Shown here in pieces: positions 6,382 through 14,492 of a stretch of 19,027 nucleotides of DNA (position 1 is its first letter; every line of letters starts with the position of its first letter). Source of the stretch: Candidatus Iainarchaeum sp. Its GTDB lineage: Archaea > Iainarchaeota > Iainarchaeia > Iainarchaeales > DTGL01. The notes under the pieces are model-generated. The model had not been told where the DNA came from. It was given only the letters and a program-made list of their open reading frames with translations, and ran no database searches. The translations under genes were made by a program, and so were the position numbers. The stretch covers positions 1-19,027 of the forward strand of contig JAFCFP010000019.1 in assembly GCA_017608575.1 (NCBI GenBank). Direction: 5' to 3'.

Positions 6382-7402
6382 ATTCATAAATCTCTCTTAA
6401 AACTTCCTTTAAATCACGGGCTTCAAACCATTTTTTTCCCAAGTACTGGTTTGCTCCAGCTTTATACATTTCACTGAAAAGATTCAAAAAAGAGGAATCC
6501 ATTTTTTCAGGTTGAACACTGCAAAACTGTTTCCAGTTTCTTGCTTTTTTTTCCATTGCAATCTTTTTTGCATTTGTCACTTCTTCAATCCAGCGAGGCT
6601 GTTTTCTCTTATAATACTGTCTTGCCACTTCCTTGCTCACTTCTCTGCCTGAAAAAGAAAAACGATTCTCATCAAATGTGCCAACAACATCTGCAACAAT
6701 CAAGCTTCCATTAAAATAAAACATTTCAATTTTTCCATCCTCGTTTTCAAAGCCCTGCTTTTTTGCCTGCCTTGAAATAACTTCATTCACTTGCAAAATA
6801 ATTTTAGTCATTTCATTAAATTGCTCTTCATTCAATCCAGCTAATTCCTTGGCTTCGCTTAATTCCAAGTAACGGTCTTTTTCTTCAAGCTTTGTGGAAA
6901 AATCAATAAATGGCTTCACAAAGCGCACGGTTTCATTTGGCCAATTCTCAAAATCAAAGCCAAGCGAGGTTGGCTCAAAGCGTTGCCTAAAAGAAGAACC
7001 AATTGGCACTGAATTCCTGTAAATCATTTCCAACGGAATTAAATAATTGTTTCCAACAGCCTTCTTGAATGAATTATAGTCATATGCTCCATTAACAAAA
7101 GGCAGTTCAGGTTTAAGAGTGAGGGAAATTTTCATTTCATTGACTGGCTCGCTTAATTCATCCAAGTGCTTCACTTTGCCATTTTCCACTACGCCAAGAA
7201 AATGAGTTTCAATTCCTTCTTTTTCCAACAATTCAAAATTAAAAGCACCCATCATGCAAAGAACACTGCCTTTTCCTTGCACTTCATCAGGCATTTTGCC
7301 CCAGTCAAAAACACTGTAATCATCTGAAAACCTAAACAAGCCTTCTCCCAGCCTGTCCTGGTGCGGCATTACTTCAACAACCAATTCCTTAACAGAACCC
7401 AA
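6377..7402 (-). CDS. purC: SAICAR synthase, long haloarchaeal-like type
   Basis: PurC joins CAIR to aspartate using ATP, giving SAICAR. The N-terminal motif FRFSDDYSVFDWGKMPD (23-39), followed by GKGSVLCMMGAFNFELLE (43-60), is the ATP-side hairpin region. LEMIYRNSVPIGSSFRQRF (124-142) corresponds to the usual VRNxxAGS segment, DGKIEMFYF (222-230) to DxKLEFG, and DVVGTFDENRFSF (238-250) to the DExxxPDSSRFW segment. At 341 residues it is about 100 longer than common bacterial PurC. As I recall them, haloarchaeal PurCs share the opening SVKE and the YSVFDWGxMPD block. That supports the TTG start at 7402, which has a GGGGG about eight bases upstream. The next in-frame ATG would give MPHQDRLGEG and lose the SVKE opening. 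It follows the HAD gene by 41 bases. Confidence 0.93.
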   Translation of the reverse strand: MGSVKELVVEVMPHQDRLGEGLFRFSDDYSVFDWGKMPDEVQGKGSVLCMMGAFNFELLEKEGIETHFLGVVENGKVKHLDELSEPVNEMKISLTLKPELPFVNGAYDYNSFKKAVGNNYLIPLEMIYRNSVPIGSSFRQRFEPTSLGFDFENWPNETVRFVKPFIDFSTKLEEKDRYLELSEAKELAGLNEEQFNEMTKIILQVNEVISRQAKKQGFENEDGKIEMFYFNGSLIVADVVGTFDENRFSFSGREVSKEVARQYYKRKQPRWIEEVTNAKKIAMEKKARNWKQFCSVQPEKMDSSFLNLFSEMYKAGANQYLGKKWFEARDLKEVLREIYEW

Positions 7403-7443
7403 AACAAAACCCCCTGCGAAAAAAAGAAATTAAAGTATTTTAA

Positions 7444-8712
7444 TTATTTCCCTTTGAAGCGCCTTCCAATGACAAAGCCCTTGACTTTGCCAACCGAAAA
7501 CCTGAAAGGCCTTGCAACATTTCTTGCAACAAGCGCCGGCGCAGATGGAATGTTTCTTCGCAGGCTTCTTCCAAACATTTTTGCCTGTCTTTTAAGCCTC
7601 TCACCCCTAGAAGAAGCCCCTGCAACCTCTCTATGCATTTTAATAACCCTGTCAAGCTTTTCCAAAGCCCGCTTGTTCTCTTCTTTGAGATCCTTTCGCG
7701 GCTTAAAAACATGTTCTTTTCCCCCAATTGAATAATAAAGCGGAAACCTTCCCCTGCGCTTTATTTTTTTTCTAACAAACAATGCAAGACCCTCTGGACC
7801 ACTTCTTGAAAAAATAGAAAAATACTGAAACAGCACATCAAGCTTTGAAGTGGCAATCGCATAGTCAACAACTGCTCTTGGCACTCTCTCGGAAAGATTG
7901 AGAAAAATATTTATTCCCCCTTTTTTTTCTCTGTACTTTGCTGGCTCTATGTCAGTAACCGAATCACCCAAGTAAATGCTTACAGCGCTAACATTTTCCC
8001 TTGTTATTCCAGCATGTCTTGCCCATTTCCTTCCAAGCCCCTTTCTTTTAAGAATCCTTTGCCATATATTACTCTCAATTTTTTTAAGGTTGGAAACCTT
8101 GCTGTTCTGCCAATAGTTTTTCACATCCAAAATATAACCCTCTTTGTCACAGACAAAATCAAAACCATAAACATTTTTTCTTGGAATTTTCAGCTTTGCA
8201 GCAATAGCCTCAGCAATCGCTTTTGTGTTTGCAGTCAAAATATAACACATTCTCCTCTCAGAAAACCCAGATCTTTGAATCATTTCAAATAATTTTTCAG
8301 CCTGCGGCATCAGCCTTACAACCTCAAAAGCAATCTTTGTCAAATCACTTCTTTTAATCCTGTATCCTTTTTGCACCAAGTCCCTGAAGGTTTTTTCAAC
8401 AGCCATTCCCGGATAATAATCCGGTCTTTTTCTTGCTGGACCATTGTCAACTAAATGCCAATTTCTCTCAAGCAATCCTGCAAACTCTCTCCCTTTTCTT
8501 TCAGCAATCAAACGCGCTTCTCTTCCCTTCAATCCTTTTTTCTCTGCTTCCCTTGCACCAACCCTCCTGCCCAATTCATAAATCACTTCAAGGGATGCAT
8601 CACCTTGTGTAAGCGTTCCATCCATGTCAGAAATAATAAAAAGTGGCCGTCCTTTGAGCTTTTGCCTGCGCGTTTCCTCTTTATTGCCACTAATAGCTCT
8701 ACGAGCTGCCAT
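7444..8712 (-). CDS. HAD-superfamily phosphatase with a basic C-terminal extension
   Basis: The core is a phosphoserine-phosphatase-like HAD hydrolase. Motif I is DMDGTL (29-34, nucleophile D29), the motif II Thr is in YILTANT (157-163), a motif III Lys lies at 205 or 210, and motif IV is GDSVTD (249-254). The long insert at 35-150 would be the cap. After about residue 305 comes an arginine- and lysine-rich tail to 422 with a helical stretch (about 338-360) and many RR and RK pairs, which looks suited to binding RNA, a ribosome or membrane phosphates. I cannot assign a substrate. It is the first gene of the run leading to purC-purE-folD-purH, so a phosphorylated purine intermediate or nucleotide is a fair guess but only that. 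It is more arginine-rich than its neighbours. It has its own divergent promoter region shared with purN. Confidence 0.8.
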   Translation of the reverse strand: MAARRAISGNKEETRRQKLKGRPLFIISDMDGTLTQGDASLEVIYELGRRVGAREAEKKGLKGREARLIAERKGREFAGLLERNWHLVDNGPARKRPDYYPGMAVEKTFRDLVQKGYRIKRSDLTKIAFEVVRLMPQAEKLFEMIQRSGFSERRMCYILTANTKAIAEAIAAKLKIPRKNVYGFDFVCDKEGYILDVKNYWQNSKVSNLKKIESNIWQRILKRKGLGRKWARHAGITRENVSAVSIYLGDSVTDIEPAKYREKKGGINIFLNLSERVPRAVVDYAIATSKLDVLFQYFSIFSRSGPEGLALFVRKKIKRRGRFPLYYSIGGKEHVFKPRKDLKEENKRALEKLDRVIKMHREVAGASSRGERLKRQAKMFGRSLRRNIPSAPALVARNVARPFRFSVGKVKGFVIGRRFKGK

Positions 8713-8736
8713 TCCAAACCCACTGCCTTATTATCT

Positions 8737-8785
8737 TTAACTATTATTTATATTAACCACGTTAACTATTATTTAATTAACCACG
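8737..8785. repeat. Two contiguous 25/24-base direct repeats in the HAD-purN divergent promoter
   Basis: Unit 1 (8737-8761) and unit 2 (8762-8785) both begin TTAACTATTATTTA and end TTAACCACG. They differ only by TA versus A in the middle. With the preceding G, unit 2 also contains an inverted GTTAA...TTAAC pair. The pair fills most of the gap between two divergent genes and is a good operator candidate. On the minus strand unit 1 also contains a TATA-like ATATAAATA. Confidence 0.85.
8743..8756 (-). promoter_or_regulatory. Candidate TATA box for the HAD-purC-purE-folD-purH run
   Basis: On the minus strand this reads TTAATATAAATAAT, 31-44 bases before the HAD start codon. It lies inside repeat unit 1. 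The matching place in unit 2 (TTAATTAAATAAT) is a poorer TATA, so unit 1 is the likelier promoter. Confidence 0.45.
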
Positions 8786-8794
8786 TATACAATT

Positions 8795-8803
8795 GGTATA
8801 TAA
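8795..8803 (+). promoter_or_regulatory. Candidate TATA box for purN
   Basis: GGTATATAA lies about 31-39 bases before ATG 8834. Transcription would start near 8822-8826, giving a leader of about ten bases. An upstream in-frame TTG at 8804 would fall before the transcript begins, which argues against it as the start. Confidence 0.5.
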
Positions 8804-8833
8804 TTGATTGTTTATAATCCTTTACGTGAGAAA

Positions 8834-9646
8834 ATGTTTCCCTTCACTCCAAAGGCATTGTTTGACCCAAAAAAAAAGCCTTTAAGAGTGGCAGTTCTCT
8901 TTTCAGGAAGCGCAAGCGCTGCCCGTTATGTTTTGCAGGAATGCAGAAAACATTCAAGCATTGCAAAAAAAATAAAATTCGTTGGTGCTTTTTCTGACAC
9001 TCAAAGACCGCGTGGCTTTCGCACTTTTGACATGGTAAACTATCCAACTTACATAGTTGACTTCAATAAATTCATGGAAAAAAACAAAAAAATGGGAGAA
9101 AAAGCAAGACAAAAATACTTCAAAAGGGTTCTCAGCGAAATAAACCAATGGAAACCGGATATTTTAATGCTCTCTGGCTTCAAACGGGTTATTTCCGAGC
9201 CATTGCTGAGCGCTTACAAAAACAAAATTTTAAACGTGCACCCAGCAGATCTAACAATAAAAGAAAAAGGCAAAAGAAAATACCTTGGCCTTAACGCAGT
9301 GAGAGATACAGTGCTGTCAGGAGAAAAATTCACTCGCTCTTCAGTGCACTTTGTAACAAAAGAAGTTGATGCTGGACCAATTGTAGTGATTTCAAAAAAA
9401 TTCGCCATTGACCCAAAAATACAAAAACTAAAAAAAGAAGGAAAAGAAACAGAATTCAAGTGTGCAATTGAATTATTACAAGACAAAATGAAATGGGAAG
9501 GCGATGGCCCTGCTTTCCTCAAAGCATTGGAATTATACGCAGATGGCAAAATTGGCATTCGATTCGGAAAAATATTCATTAAAGAAAATGGAAAATGGAA
9601 ACATGGCTTCTTTGACTTGGAAACAGGGAAAGTGAAAAATTATTGA
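8834..9646 (+). CDS. purN: Phosphoribosylglycinamide formyltransferase-like protein
   Basis: PurN transfers the formyl group of 10-formyl-tetrahydrofolate to GAR. The catalytic set of the formyltransferase fold is present: N134 and H136 in LNVHPADL (133-140), and D179 in VDAGPIV (178-184), with SSVHFVTKEVDAGP matching the family's core block. The phosphate-binding loop is unusual: FSGSASAARYV (23-33) replaces the common SGxGSNxxxI. At 270 residues it is longer than E. coli PurN (212), with an extra N-terminus and a C-terminal tail after about 225. I chose ATG 8834 because GTGAG (8826-8830) precedes it and the likely promoter excludes the TTG at 8804. It is the only + strand gene of the island, and its stop overlaps the convergent purM stop region by seven bases. 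Context makes PurN likelier than another formyltransferase. Confidence 0.85.
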   Translation: MFPFTPKALFDPKKKPLRVAVLFSGSASAARYVLQECRKHSSIAKKIKFVGAFSDTQRPRGFRTFDMVNYPTYIVDFNKFMEKNKKMGEKARQKYFKRVLSEINQWKPDILMLSGFKRVISEPLLSAYKNKILNVHPADLTIKEKGKRKYLGLNAVRDTVLSGEKFTRSSVHFVTKEVDAGPIVVISKKFAIDPKIQKLKKEGKETEFKCAIELLQDKMKWEGDGPAFLKALELYADGKIGIRFGKIFIKENGKWKHGFFDLETGKVKNY

Positions 9647-10668
9647 ATTGCACCAGCAATCCTTGCCTTTATTCCATGCTTTCTTGCAATTTTTATGGCT
9701 TTTTTTGGTTCAGGGGTTATAACAAAAAAACAATTACCCATATTCCAAGCATGAAAGGATTCTTCAATTGATACATTGCCCAATTGCATTAATTCAATGA
9801 ATTCTTTTTGCGGTGGAAACAAGTTGTCCAAAACAATGCTGTTTTCTGCTTTCAAAATTCTCTGCAAATTTTCACTTATTCCACCACCAGTAACATGCGC
9901 TAAGCCATGGATTTCACATTTTGGCTTGAAACCAAAAGCGCCAACCATTTCAATCACCGCAGGAGTCACAATAAGGGAAGGTTTTAAAAGAATGCTTCCC
10001 CATTTTTTGCCGTGGAATTTTTCATCAAACCATTCCACTCCAAAGCTTTTCTCCAAAATTTTTCTTGCAAGCGTTAAGCCATTGGAGCGAAATCCATTAC
10101 TTTTAAATGCTACAACAGAATCGCCTTTTTGAATTCTTGAACCATCAACCAGTTTGCTTTCTTCAACTACTCCAATTAAGTCAGCATTCCAAGTAAAGCC
10201 TTTCACTTGGTCTGGCAATTCCGCTATTTCACCACCAATCATTGAAATGCCGGCACGCTTGCAAGCCTTTGGAATTCCTTTCATTAATTCTGTCACTGTT
10301 TGCTCGTCAACTTTTTGCATGTCCAAAGTGTTTGTTGCAGCAATTGGTTCCGCTCCAAGTGCAGAACAATCATCTGCAACCATTGCAATCAAATCAAAAG
10401 CCAGTGAATCAAATTTTTCCATTTTTTGAGCCACAACTGCCTTGCTTCCAACGCCATCAGAGTTTTTCACAATGAAGATATTTTTTGTTCTTGAGTCTTT
10501 TAAGGAAAGCTTAATCGGTCCAGAAAAACCGCCTTCCAATATTAAAGGCTCGCCAATTTTTCCCTTTCTGTTGGAAGAGGTTTTTTTTGCAAAAGAATAA
10601 GCAATACGAGAGCACTTATTTCCCTTTTCAATATTTACTCCTGCTTTTTTGTAAGACATTTTATTCAT
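9640..10668 (-). CDS. purM: Phosphoribosylformylglycinamidine cyclo-ligase (AIR synthetase)
   Basis: PurM closes the imidazole ring: FGAM plus ATP gives AIR. Visible motifs are the N-terminal SYKKAGVNIEKG (5-16), KNSDGVGSK (68-76), the GAEPI block (105-109), IGGEIAELP (144-152), HVTGGG (about 259-264) and a C-terminal MGN. At 342 residues it is of normal length. Two ATGs compete, 10668 and 10659. The second gives MSYKKAGVNIE, closest to usual family starts, but neither has a clear SD site; I kept the longer one. It follows purQ by 20 bases and is the last gene of the purD run. Confidence 0.97.
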   Translation of the reverse strand: MNKMSYKKAGVNIEKGNKCSRIAYSFAKKTSSNRKGKIGEPLILEGGFSGPIKLSLKDSRTKNIFIVKNSDGVGSKAVVAQKMEKFDSLAFDLIAMVADDCSALGAEPIAATNTLDMQKVDEQTVTELMKGIPKACKRAGISMIGGEIAELPDQVKGFTWNADLIGVVEESKLVDGSRIQKGDSVVAFKSNGFRSNGLTLARKILEKSFGVEWFDEKFHGKKWGSILLKPSLIVTPAVIEMVGAFGFKPKCEIHGLAHVTGGGISENLQRILKAENSIVLDNLFPPQKEFIELMQLGNVSIEESFHAWNMGNCFFVITPEPKKAIKIARKHGIKARIAGAIQ

Positions 10669-10688
10669 TCAAACCACAAATGTTCTAA

Positions 10689-11510
10689 CTAAAAATGCAT
10701 TTTAATATAATCAACTGCGTTTTCAAATATTTTTTGACCATCGCCCTTCTTTGGCATTTCATCAATGTTAATGAATTTATTCCTTAAACGCGTCCATTGG
10801 GGATGGTTTTCAAAGAAAAGAAACGCTTCAGGGTGGGGCATTAAGCCAAAAACCCTCCCTGTTTTGTCACAAATGCCGGCAATTGCATCAATTGAACCAT
10901 TTGGATTCAAAGGATAACGATAACTTGGATTATAAGAATCATCAGCGTACTGCATTACCACTAATGAATTTTTCCATAGTTCGTTGATTGTTTTTCTGTC
11001 AGCCACAAACTTGCCTTCAGCGTGCCTGCACGGCAAATCAATGCGTTCAATTCCACGAGTGAAAACACAATTTGTTTTATTGACTTTTAATTTCACCCAC
11101 CTGTCTTCAAATCTCGCCGAATCATTAAAAAAAAGTGAAACCTCTTGGTTTCCTTGTGCTTTTAATGCAGGCAAAAGCCCCAATTTAACCAACACCTGAA
11201 AGCCATTGCAAATTCCAATCACAAGCCTTCCGTTTTCAATGAAATCCTTTAAACCATCAAACAATTTAGTGCCCTGTGAAAAAGCGTTTTTAATTTTGTT
11301 CGCCAAAGCCTTTCCAGCACCCAAGTGGTCTCCAAAGGAAAACCCCCCGGGAAAGGCAATTATGTGAAATTCTTCCAATTTTTCCCAGCCAGCAATAAGG
11401 TCGTTTATGTGAACTCTTTTTGATTCCGCTCCAGCCAAAGAAAACGCTAAAGCAGTTTCATAATCACAATTAATTCCCTCACCACTCAACACCAATGCCT
11501 TCACTTTCAT
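10689..11510 (-). CDS. purQ: FGAM synthase glutaminase subunit
   Basis: PurQ releases ammonia from glutamine and passes it to the PurL synthase. It is a class I glutamine amidotransferase: the oxyanion segment FPGGFSFGDHLGAG is at 53-66, the nucleophile C101 is in GICNGFQ (99-105), and the HPE triad residues H226 and E228 are in MPHPEAF (224-230). At 273 residues it is longer than the B. subtilis-type subunit (about 227); a HPQWT segment follows the triad. The ATG is preceded by GGTGAT (11514-11519) built from the purL Trp-stop end, with four bases between GGTGA and ATG, so it is very probably coupled to purL. Confidence 0.97.
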   Translation of the reverse strand: MKVKALVLSGEGINCDYETALAFSLAGAESKRVHINDLIAGWEKLEEFHIIAFPGGFSFGDHLGAGKALANKIKNAFSQGTKLFDGLKDFIENGRLVIGICNGFQVLVKLGLLPALKAQGNQEVSLFFNDSARFEDRWVKLKVNKTNCVFTRGIERIDLPCRHAEGKFVADRKTINELWKNSLVVMQYADDSYNPSYRYPLNPNGSIDAIAGICDKTGRVFGLMPHPEAFLFFENHPQWTRLRNKFINIDEMPKKGDGQKIFENAVDYIKMHF

Positions 11511-11514
11511 TTAA

Positions 11515-11519
11515 TCACC
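11515..11519 (-). promoter_or_regulatory. SD site GGTGA formed by the purSL Trp-stop end
   Basis: The final TGG TGA of purSL gives GGTGA four bases before the purQ ATG. Sequence and spacing are the same as at purC-purE. Confidence 0.6.
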
Positions 11520-14487
11520 ATTTAAGCGTTTTTTGCCATGCATTCTTTAATTCAATAACATCCGCTTCAATAATTGCATCCCCTGAAAGCCCCAAAACCA
11601 GTAAATCCAGGGAATCAATTGTTTCACCCACTAAAGCAAAATCATTTCCTGAAAGCAATCCCTCGAACTCGTTTTGGTTTTCTTTTTTAACAGTCACAAC
11701 AAAGCGTCCAGCGCTCTCGGAAAAAAGCAATTGCCAGTCCTCTTCAATTCCATTCATTGGAATCTTGCTTAAATCAACATTCAGGCCAAGCATTCCCGAA
11801 AAAGCGGTTTCCACCAAAGCAACAGCCAAACCGCCTTCACTGCAATCATGGCATGACTGCACCAATCCATTCATTATTGCCTTGTGCAATGCAGTGTATA
11901 ATTTTTTGAATTTTTTTGCATTCACTACCGGAACGCTTTTTCCGATTGCTCCATGCATTTGGTAAAACAAAGAGCCGCCCAATTCATTGCGTGTAACGCC
12001 AAGCACATAAATCAGGTCTCCAGGGTGCTTTGCATCAATTGAAACCGCAAAACGAACATCTTCAATCAACCCAATGGCTGAAATCAACAGTGTTGGCTTA
12101 ATTGAATGCTTTACTCCGTTTATTTCTCTGTCACCTGAAAGCGAATCCTTTCCCGAAATAAAAGGAACACCGAACTCGATTGCTGAATCAAAACAAGCAC
12201 GGCAAGCTCTAACCAATTTTCCGAGTTTTTTCTTTCCATCCGGGTTTTTTTTGGAGTCAAACTTTGGATCCGGCCAGCAAAAATTATCCAGCAAAGCAAT
12301 TCTCTCCGGGTCTGCACCGGAAGCAACAGCATTCCTTATTGCTTCATCAATGCAGTTTGCAGCCATATGATAAGTGTCAATTTCTCCAAATACAGGGTTC
12401 ATGCCATTTGATACAACAACGCCTTGCCATGAATCAGGCAATACTTTTAATACAGCTGAATCACTTGGACCGTCATTGTATTTTCCCATTAAGGGCTTTA
12501 TTATTGTATTGCCTAAAACTTCATGGTCATATTGTCTTACAATCCATTCCTTTGAACAAACATTCAAATGGGATAACATTTTTTTAAGCACTGAAGTAAA
12601 CTCAGTGGTGTTCTCAATTGCTGGTTCTTTAAAGTTCGGAGCACTCCACTCCGCTTCAAGTTCCATTTTGGGCAAGCCATTGTGCAAAAAATCCAAAGAC
12701 AAAAAAAGAACTGTTTTTTTGCCGTACTTTACCTGGAAAAACCCTGAATCATTAAATTCGCCAATTACTGTTGCTTCAACGTCGCGTTCCCTACAAAGCG
12801 ATAAGAATTCGTCCAGTTTCTCCGGTGGAACAGCCAAAGTCATTCTTTCCTGTGCCTCGCTTAACAAGATTTCCCATGGCTGCAAGCCAGGGTATTTTAG
12901 TGGAGCTCTTTCAAGCCAGAGTTCAGCTCCATTGCTCTGCAAAGCCATTTCTCCAACTGAACTGCTTAAACCACCAGCTCCATTATCAGTAATTGAATCA
13001 AACAATCCTTTATCCCTTGCCTCCAACAACAAATCCTGCATTCTTTTCTGGACAATCGGCGCACCAATCTGCACAGCGCTCACTGGAGAGCCCTCAGCTA
13101 GTTTCATGCTTGAAAAAGTTGCTCCGTGAATGCCATCCTTTCCAATGCGTCCTCCAACCATTACTATTTTGTCTCCCGGCATTGCTTTTTTCAAATGCGA
13201 GCGCTTTCCTTTAACAATAGAAGGCATTAAGCCACATGTACCGCAAAAAACCAGTGGCCTGACAATAAAGGAGTCATCAAAAAACACTGTGCCGTTAACA
13301 GTGGGAATTCCAATCCTGTTTCCACCGTGCTCTATTCCAAGCCTGACTCCCTTTAAAACCCTTTTTGGGTGCAGCACTGTTTTTGGAATTTTTTCTTCCG
13401 ACGTAAAAGGCGAACCAAAGCATAAAACATTGGTGTTGAAAATTGGTTTTGCCCCCAAGCCAGCTCCCAGGATATCCCGGTTTACTCCAACTATTCCAGT
13501 GAGAGCTCCACCGTAAGGATCAAGCGCAGAAGGTGAATTGTGTGTTTCAACCTTGAAAGCCAGGTTATGGTTTTCGTCAAATGCAATTATTCCAGCATTG
13601 TCATTGAAAACAGATACACAGAAATCATTTTTGCTGGAATTTCTTATTTTTTGCGTTGCACCAGCTATGAATGTTTTAAACAATCCGTCAATTTTGTGGG
13701 TTCTGCTTTCTTCAGTGTATTTTATTAGTGAATTGAAAACCTTGTGCTTGCAGTGCTCGCTTTGCGTTTGAGCAAAGCATTCAAGTTCAGCATCAGTTGG
13801 GTTTCCCTTCAATCCAAGCTTTTTTCTTTTTTTAAGAACATCCTTGTTTTTGAAATAATCCCTGAAAATCTTTAATTCTTGCACTGTCAGGGAAAGAGTG
13901 CGCATTTCACTCAATGCTTCAAGTTTTTCATCGGAAACATTTAGGTTAAATTCTTTCACTTTTGGCTTTTTTTGCGCTATTACAATCGGCAAAGGCAAAC
14001 CGCGTTTTCCTCGAAGCTTCCATTCATCAGCTGAAAAAACCTGCCATCTTTCAATAAGCGGGTTTGCAAGCATTTTTTCAACTATTAATTCAATTTCTTC
14101 CCTGTTGCCACCGACAAAAAGGTATTGCGTGGAAGAAAACACGCTTCCATTGAGTTTTTTTGCTGTAAAAATTTCAAGCGATTCTTTTGCTGTTCTTCCC
14201 TCGTTGTCTGTTACGCCGGGCTTAAAGCCAATTTCAACAAGCCAGTCAAAATCAAAACCTGCAGCCAAAGGCGAATTAACAGAACAAATCTGTGTTATTG
14301 GATCAGTGAATACTTTTTTGGCAGCTGATTCAAGTTGTTTTATTGAAAACGGAATATCCATTGAAAAAGCCTTTATTATTCTAATGGATTGGGGTCTTAT
14401 TCCAAGATCTTCCATTATTGACCTGCGGAGGCTTGCACCAATTACATCCTTTAAATCTGGCTTTGTGCAAACCTCAATCCTGTGCAT
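11515..14487 (-). CDS. purL: FGAM synthase, PurS-PurL fused synthase subunit
   Basis: This subunit uses ATP and ammonia from PurQ to convert FGAR to FGAM. The roughly 990-residue protein starts with an apparent doubled PurS-like region (about 1-155; second repeat near VEIGFKPGVTDNEGRTAKES), then a helical linker, then the synthase with SEHCKHKVFN (about 243-252), VETHNSPSALDPYGGA (about 313-328) and HDCSEGGLAVALVE late in the chain. Small PurLs are about 740 residues and depend on a separate PurS, while the E. coli form (1295) also contains the glutaminase. This one is PurS+PurL without the glutaminase, which is the adjacent purQ. ATG 14487 is preferred because the GTG at 14496 lies inside AGTGAT, which overlaps the purF stop and works better as an SD site. 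Confidence 0.95.
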   Translation of the reverse strand: MHRIEVCTKPDLKDVIGASLRRSIMEDLGIRPQSIRIIKAFSMDIPFSIKQLESAAKKVFTDPITQICSVNSPLAAGFDFDWLVEIGFKPGVTDNEGRTAKESLEIFTAKKLNGSVFSSTQYLFVGGNREEIELIVEKMLANPLIERWQVFSADEWKLRGKRGLPLPIVIAQKKPKVKEFNLNVSDEKLEALSEMRTLSLTVQELKIFRDYFKNKDVLKKRKKLGLKGNPTDAELECFAQTQSEHCKHKVFNSLIKYTEESRTHKIDGLFKTFIAGATQKIRNSSKNDFCVSVFNDNAGIIAFDENHNLAFKVETHNSPSALDPYGGALTGIVGVNRDILGAGLGAKPIFNTNVLCFGSPFTSEEKIPKTVLHPKRVLKGVRLGIEHGGNRIGIPTVNGTVFFDDSFIVRPLVFCGTCGLMPSIVKGKRSHLKKAMPGDKIVMVGGRIGKDGIHGATFSSMKLAEGSPVSAVQIGAPIVQKRMQDLLLEARDKGLFDSITDNGAGGLSSSVGEMALQSNGAELWLERAPLKYPGLQPWEILLSEAQERMTLAVPPEKLDEFLSLCRERDVEATVIGEFNDSGFFQVKYGKKTVLFLSLDFLHNGLPKMELEAEWSAPNFKEPAIENTTEFTSVLKKMLSHLNVCSKEWIVRQYDHEVLGNTIIKPLMGKYNDGPSDSAVLKVLPDSWQGVVVSNGMNPVFGEIDTYHMAANCIDEAIRNAVASGADPERIALLDNFCWPDPKFDSKKNPDGKKKLGKLVRACRACFDSAIEFGVPFISGKDSLSGDREINGVKHSIKPTLLISAIGLIEDVRFAVSIDAKHPGDLIYVLGVTRNELGGSLFYQMHGAIGKSVPVVNAKKFKKLYTALHKAIMNGLVQSCHDCSEGGLAVALVETAFSGMLGLNVDLSKIPMNGIEEDWQLLFSESAGRFVVTVKKENQNEFEGLLSGNDFALVGETIDSLDLLVLGLSGDAIIEADVIELKNAWQKTLKW

Positions 14488-14492
14488 TTTTA

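Noticed and set aside
8713..8833. Possible short CRISPR array or replication origin in the repeat-rich gap
   Set aside because: There are only two adjoining units with no spacer, and no cas genes or origin-type gene nearby. A promoter/operator role fits better.
12374..13129. Open frame on the + strand inside purSL
   Set aside because: It is the complement of a conserved PurL region, with no family motifs and no SD site that would set it apart.
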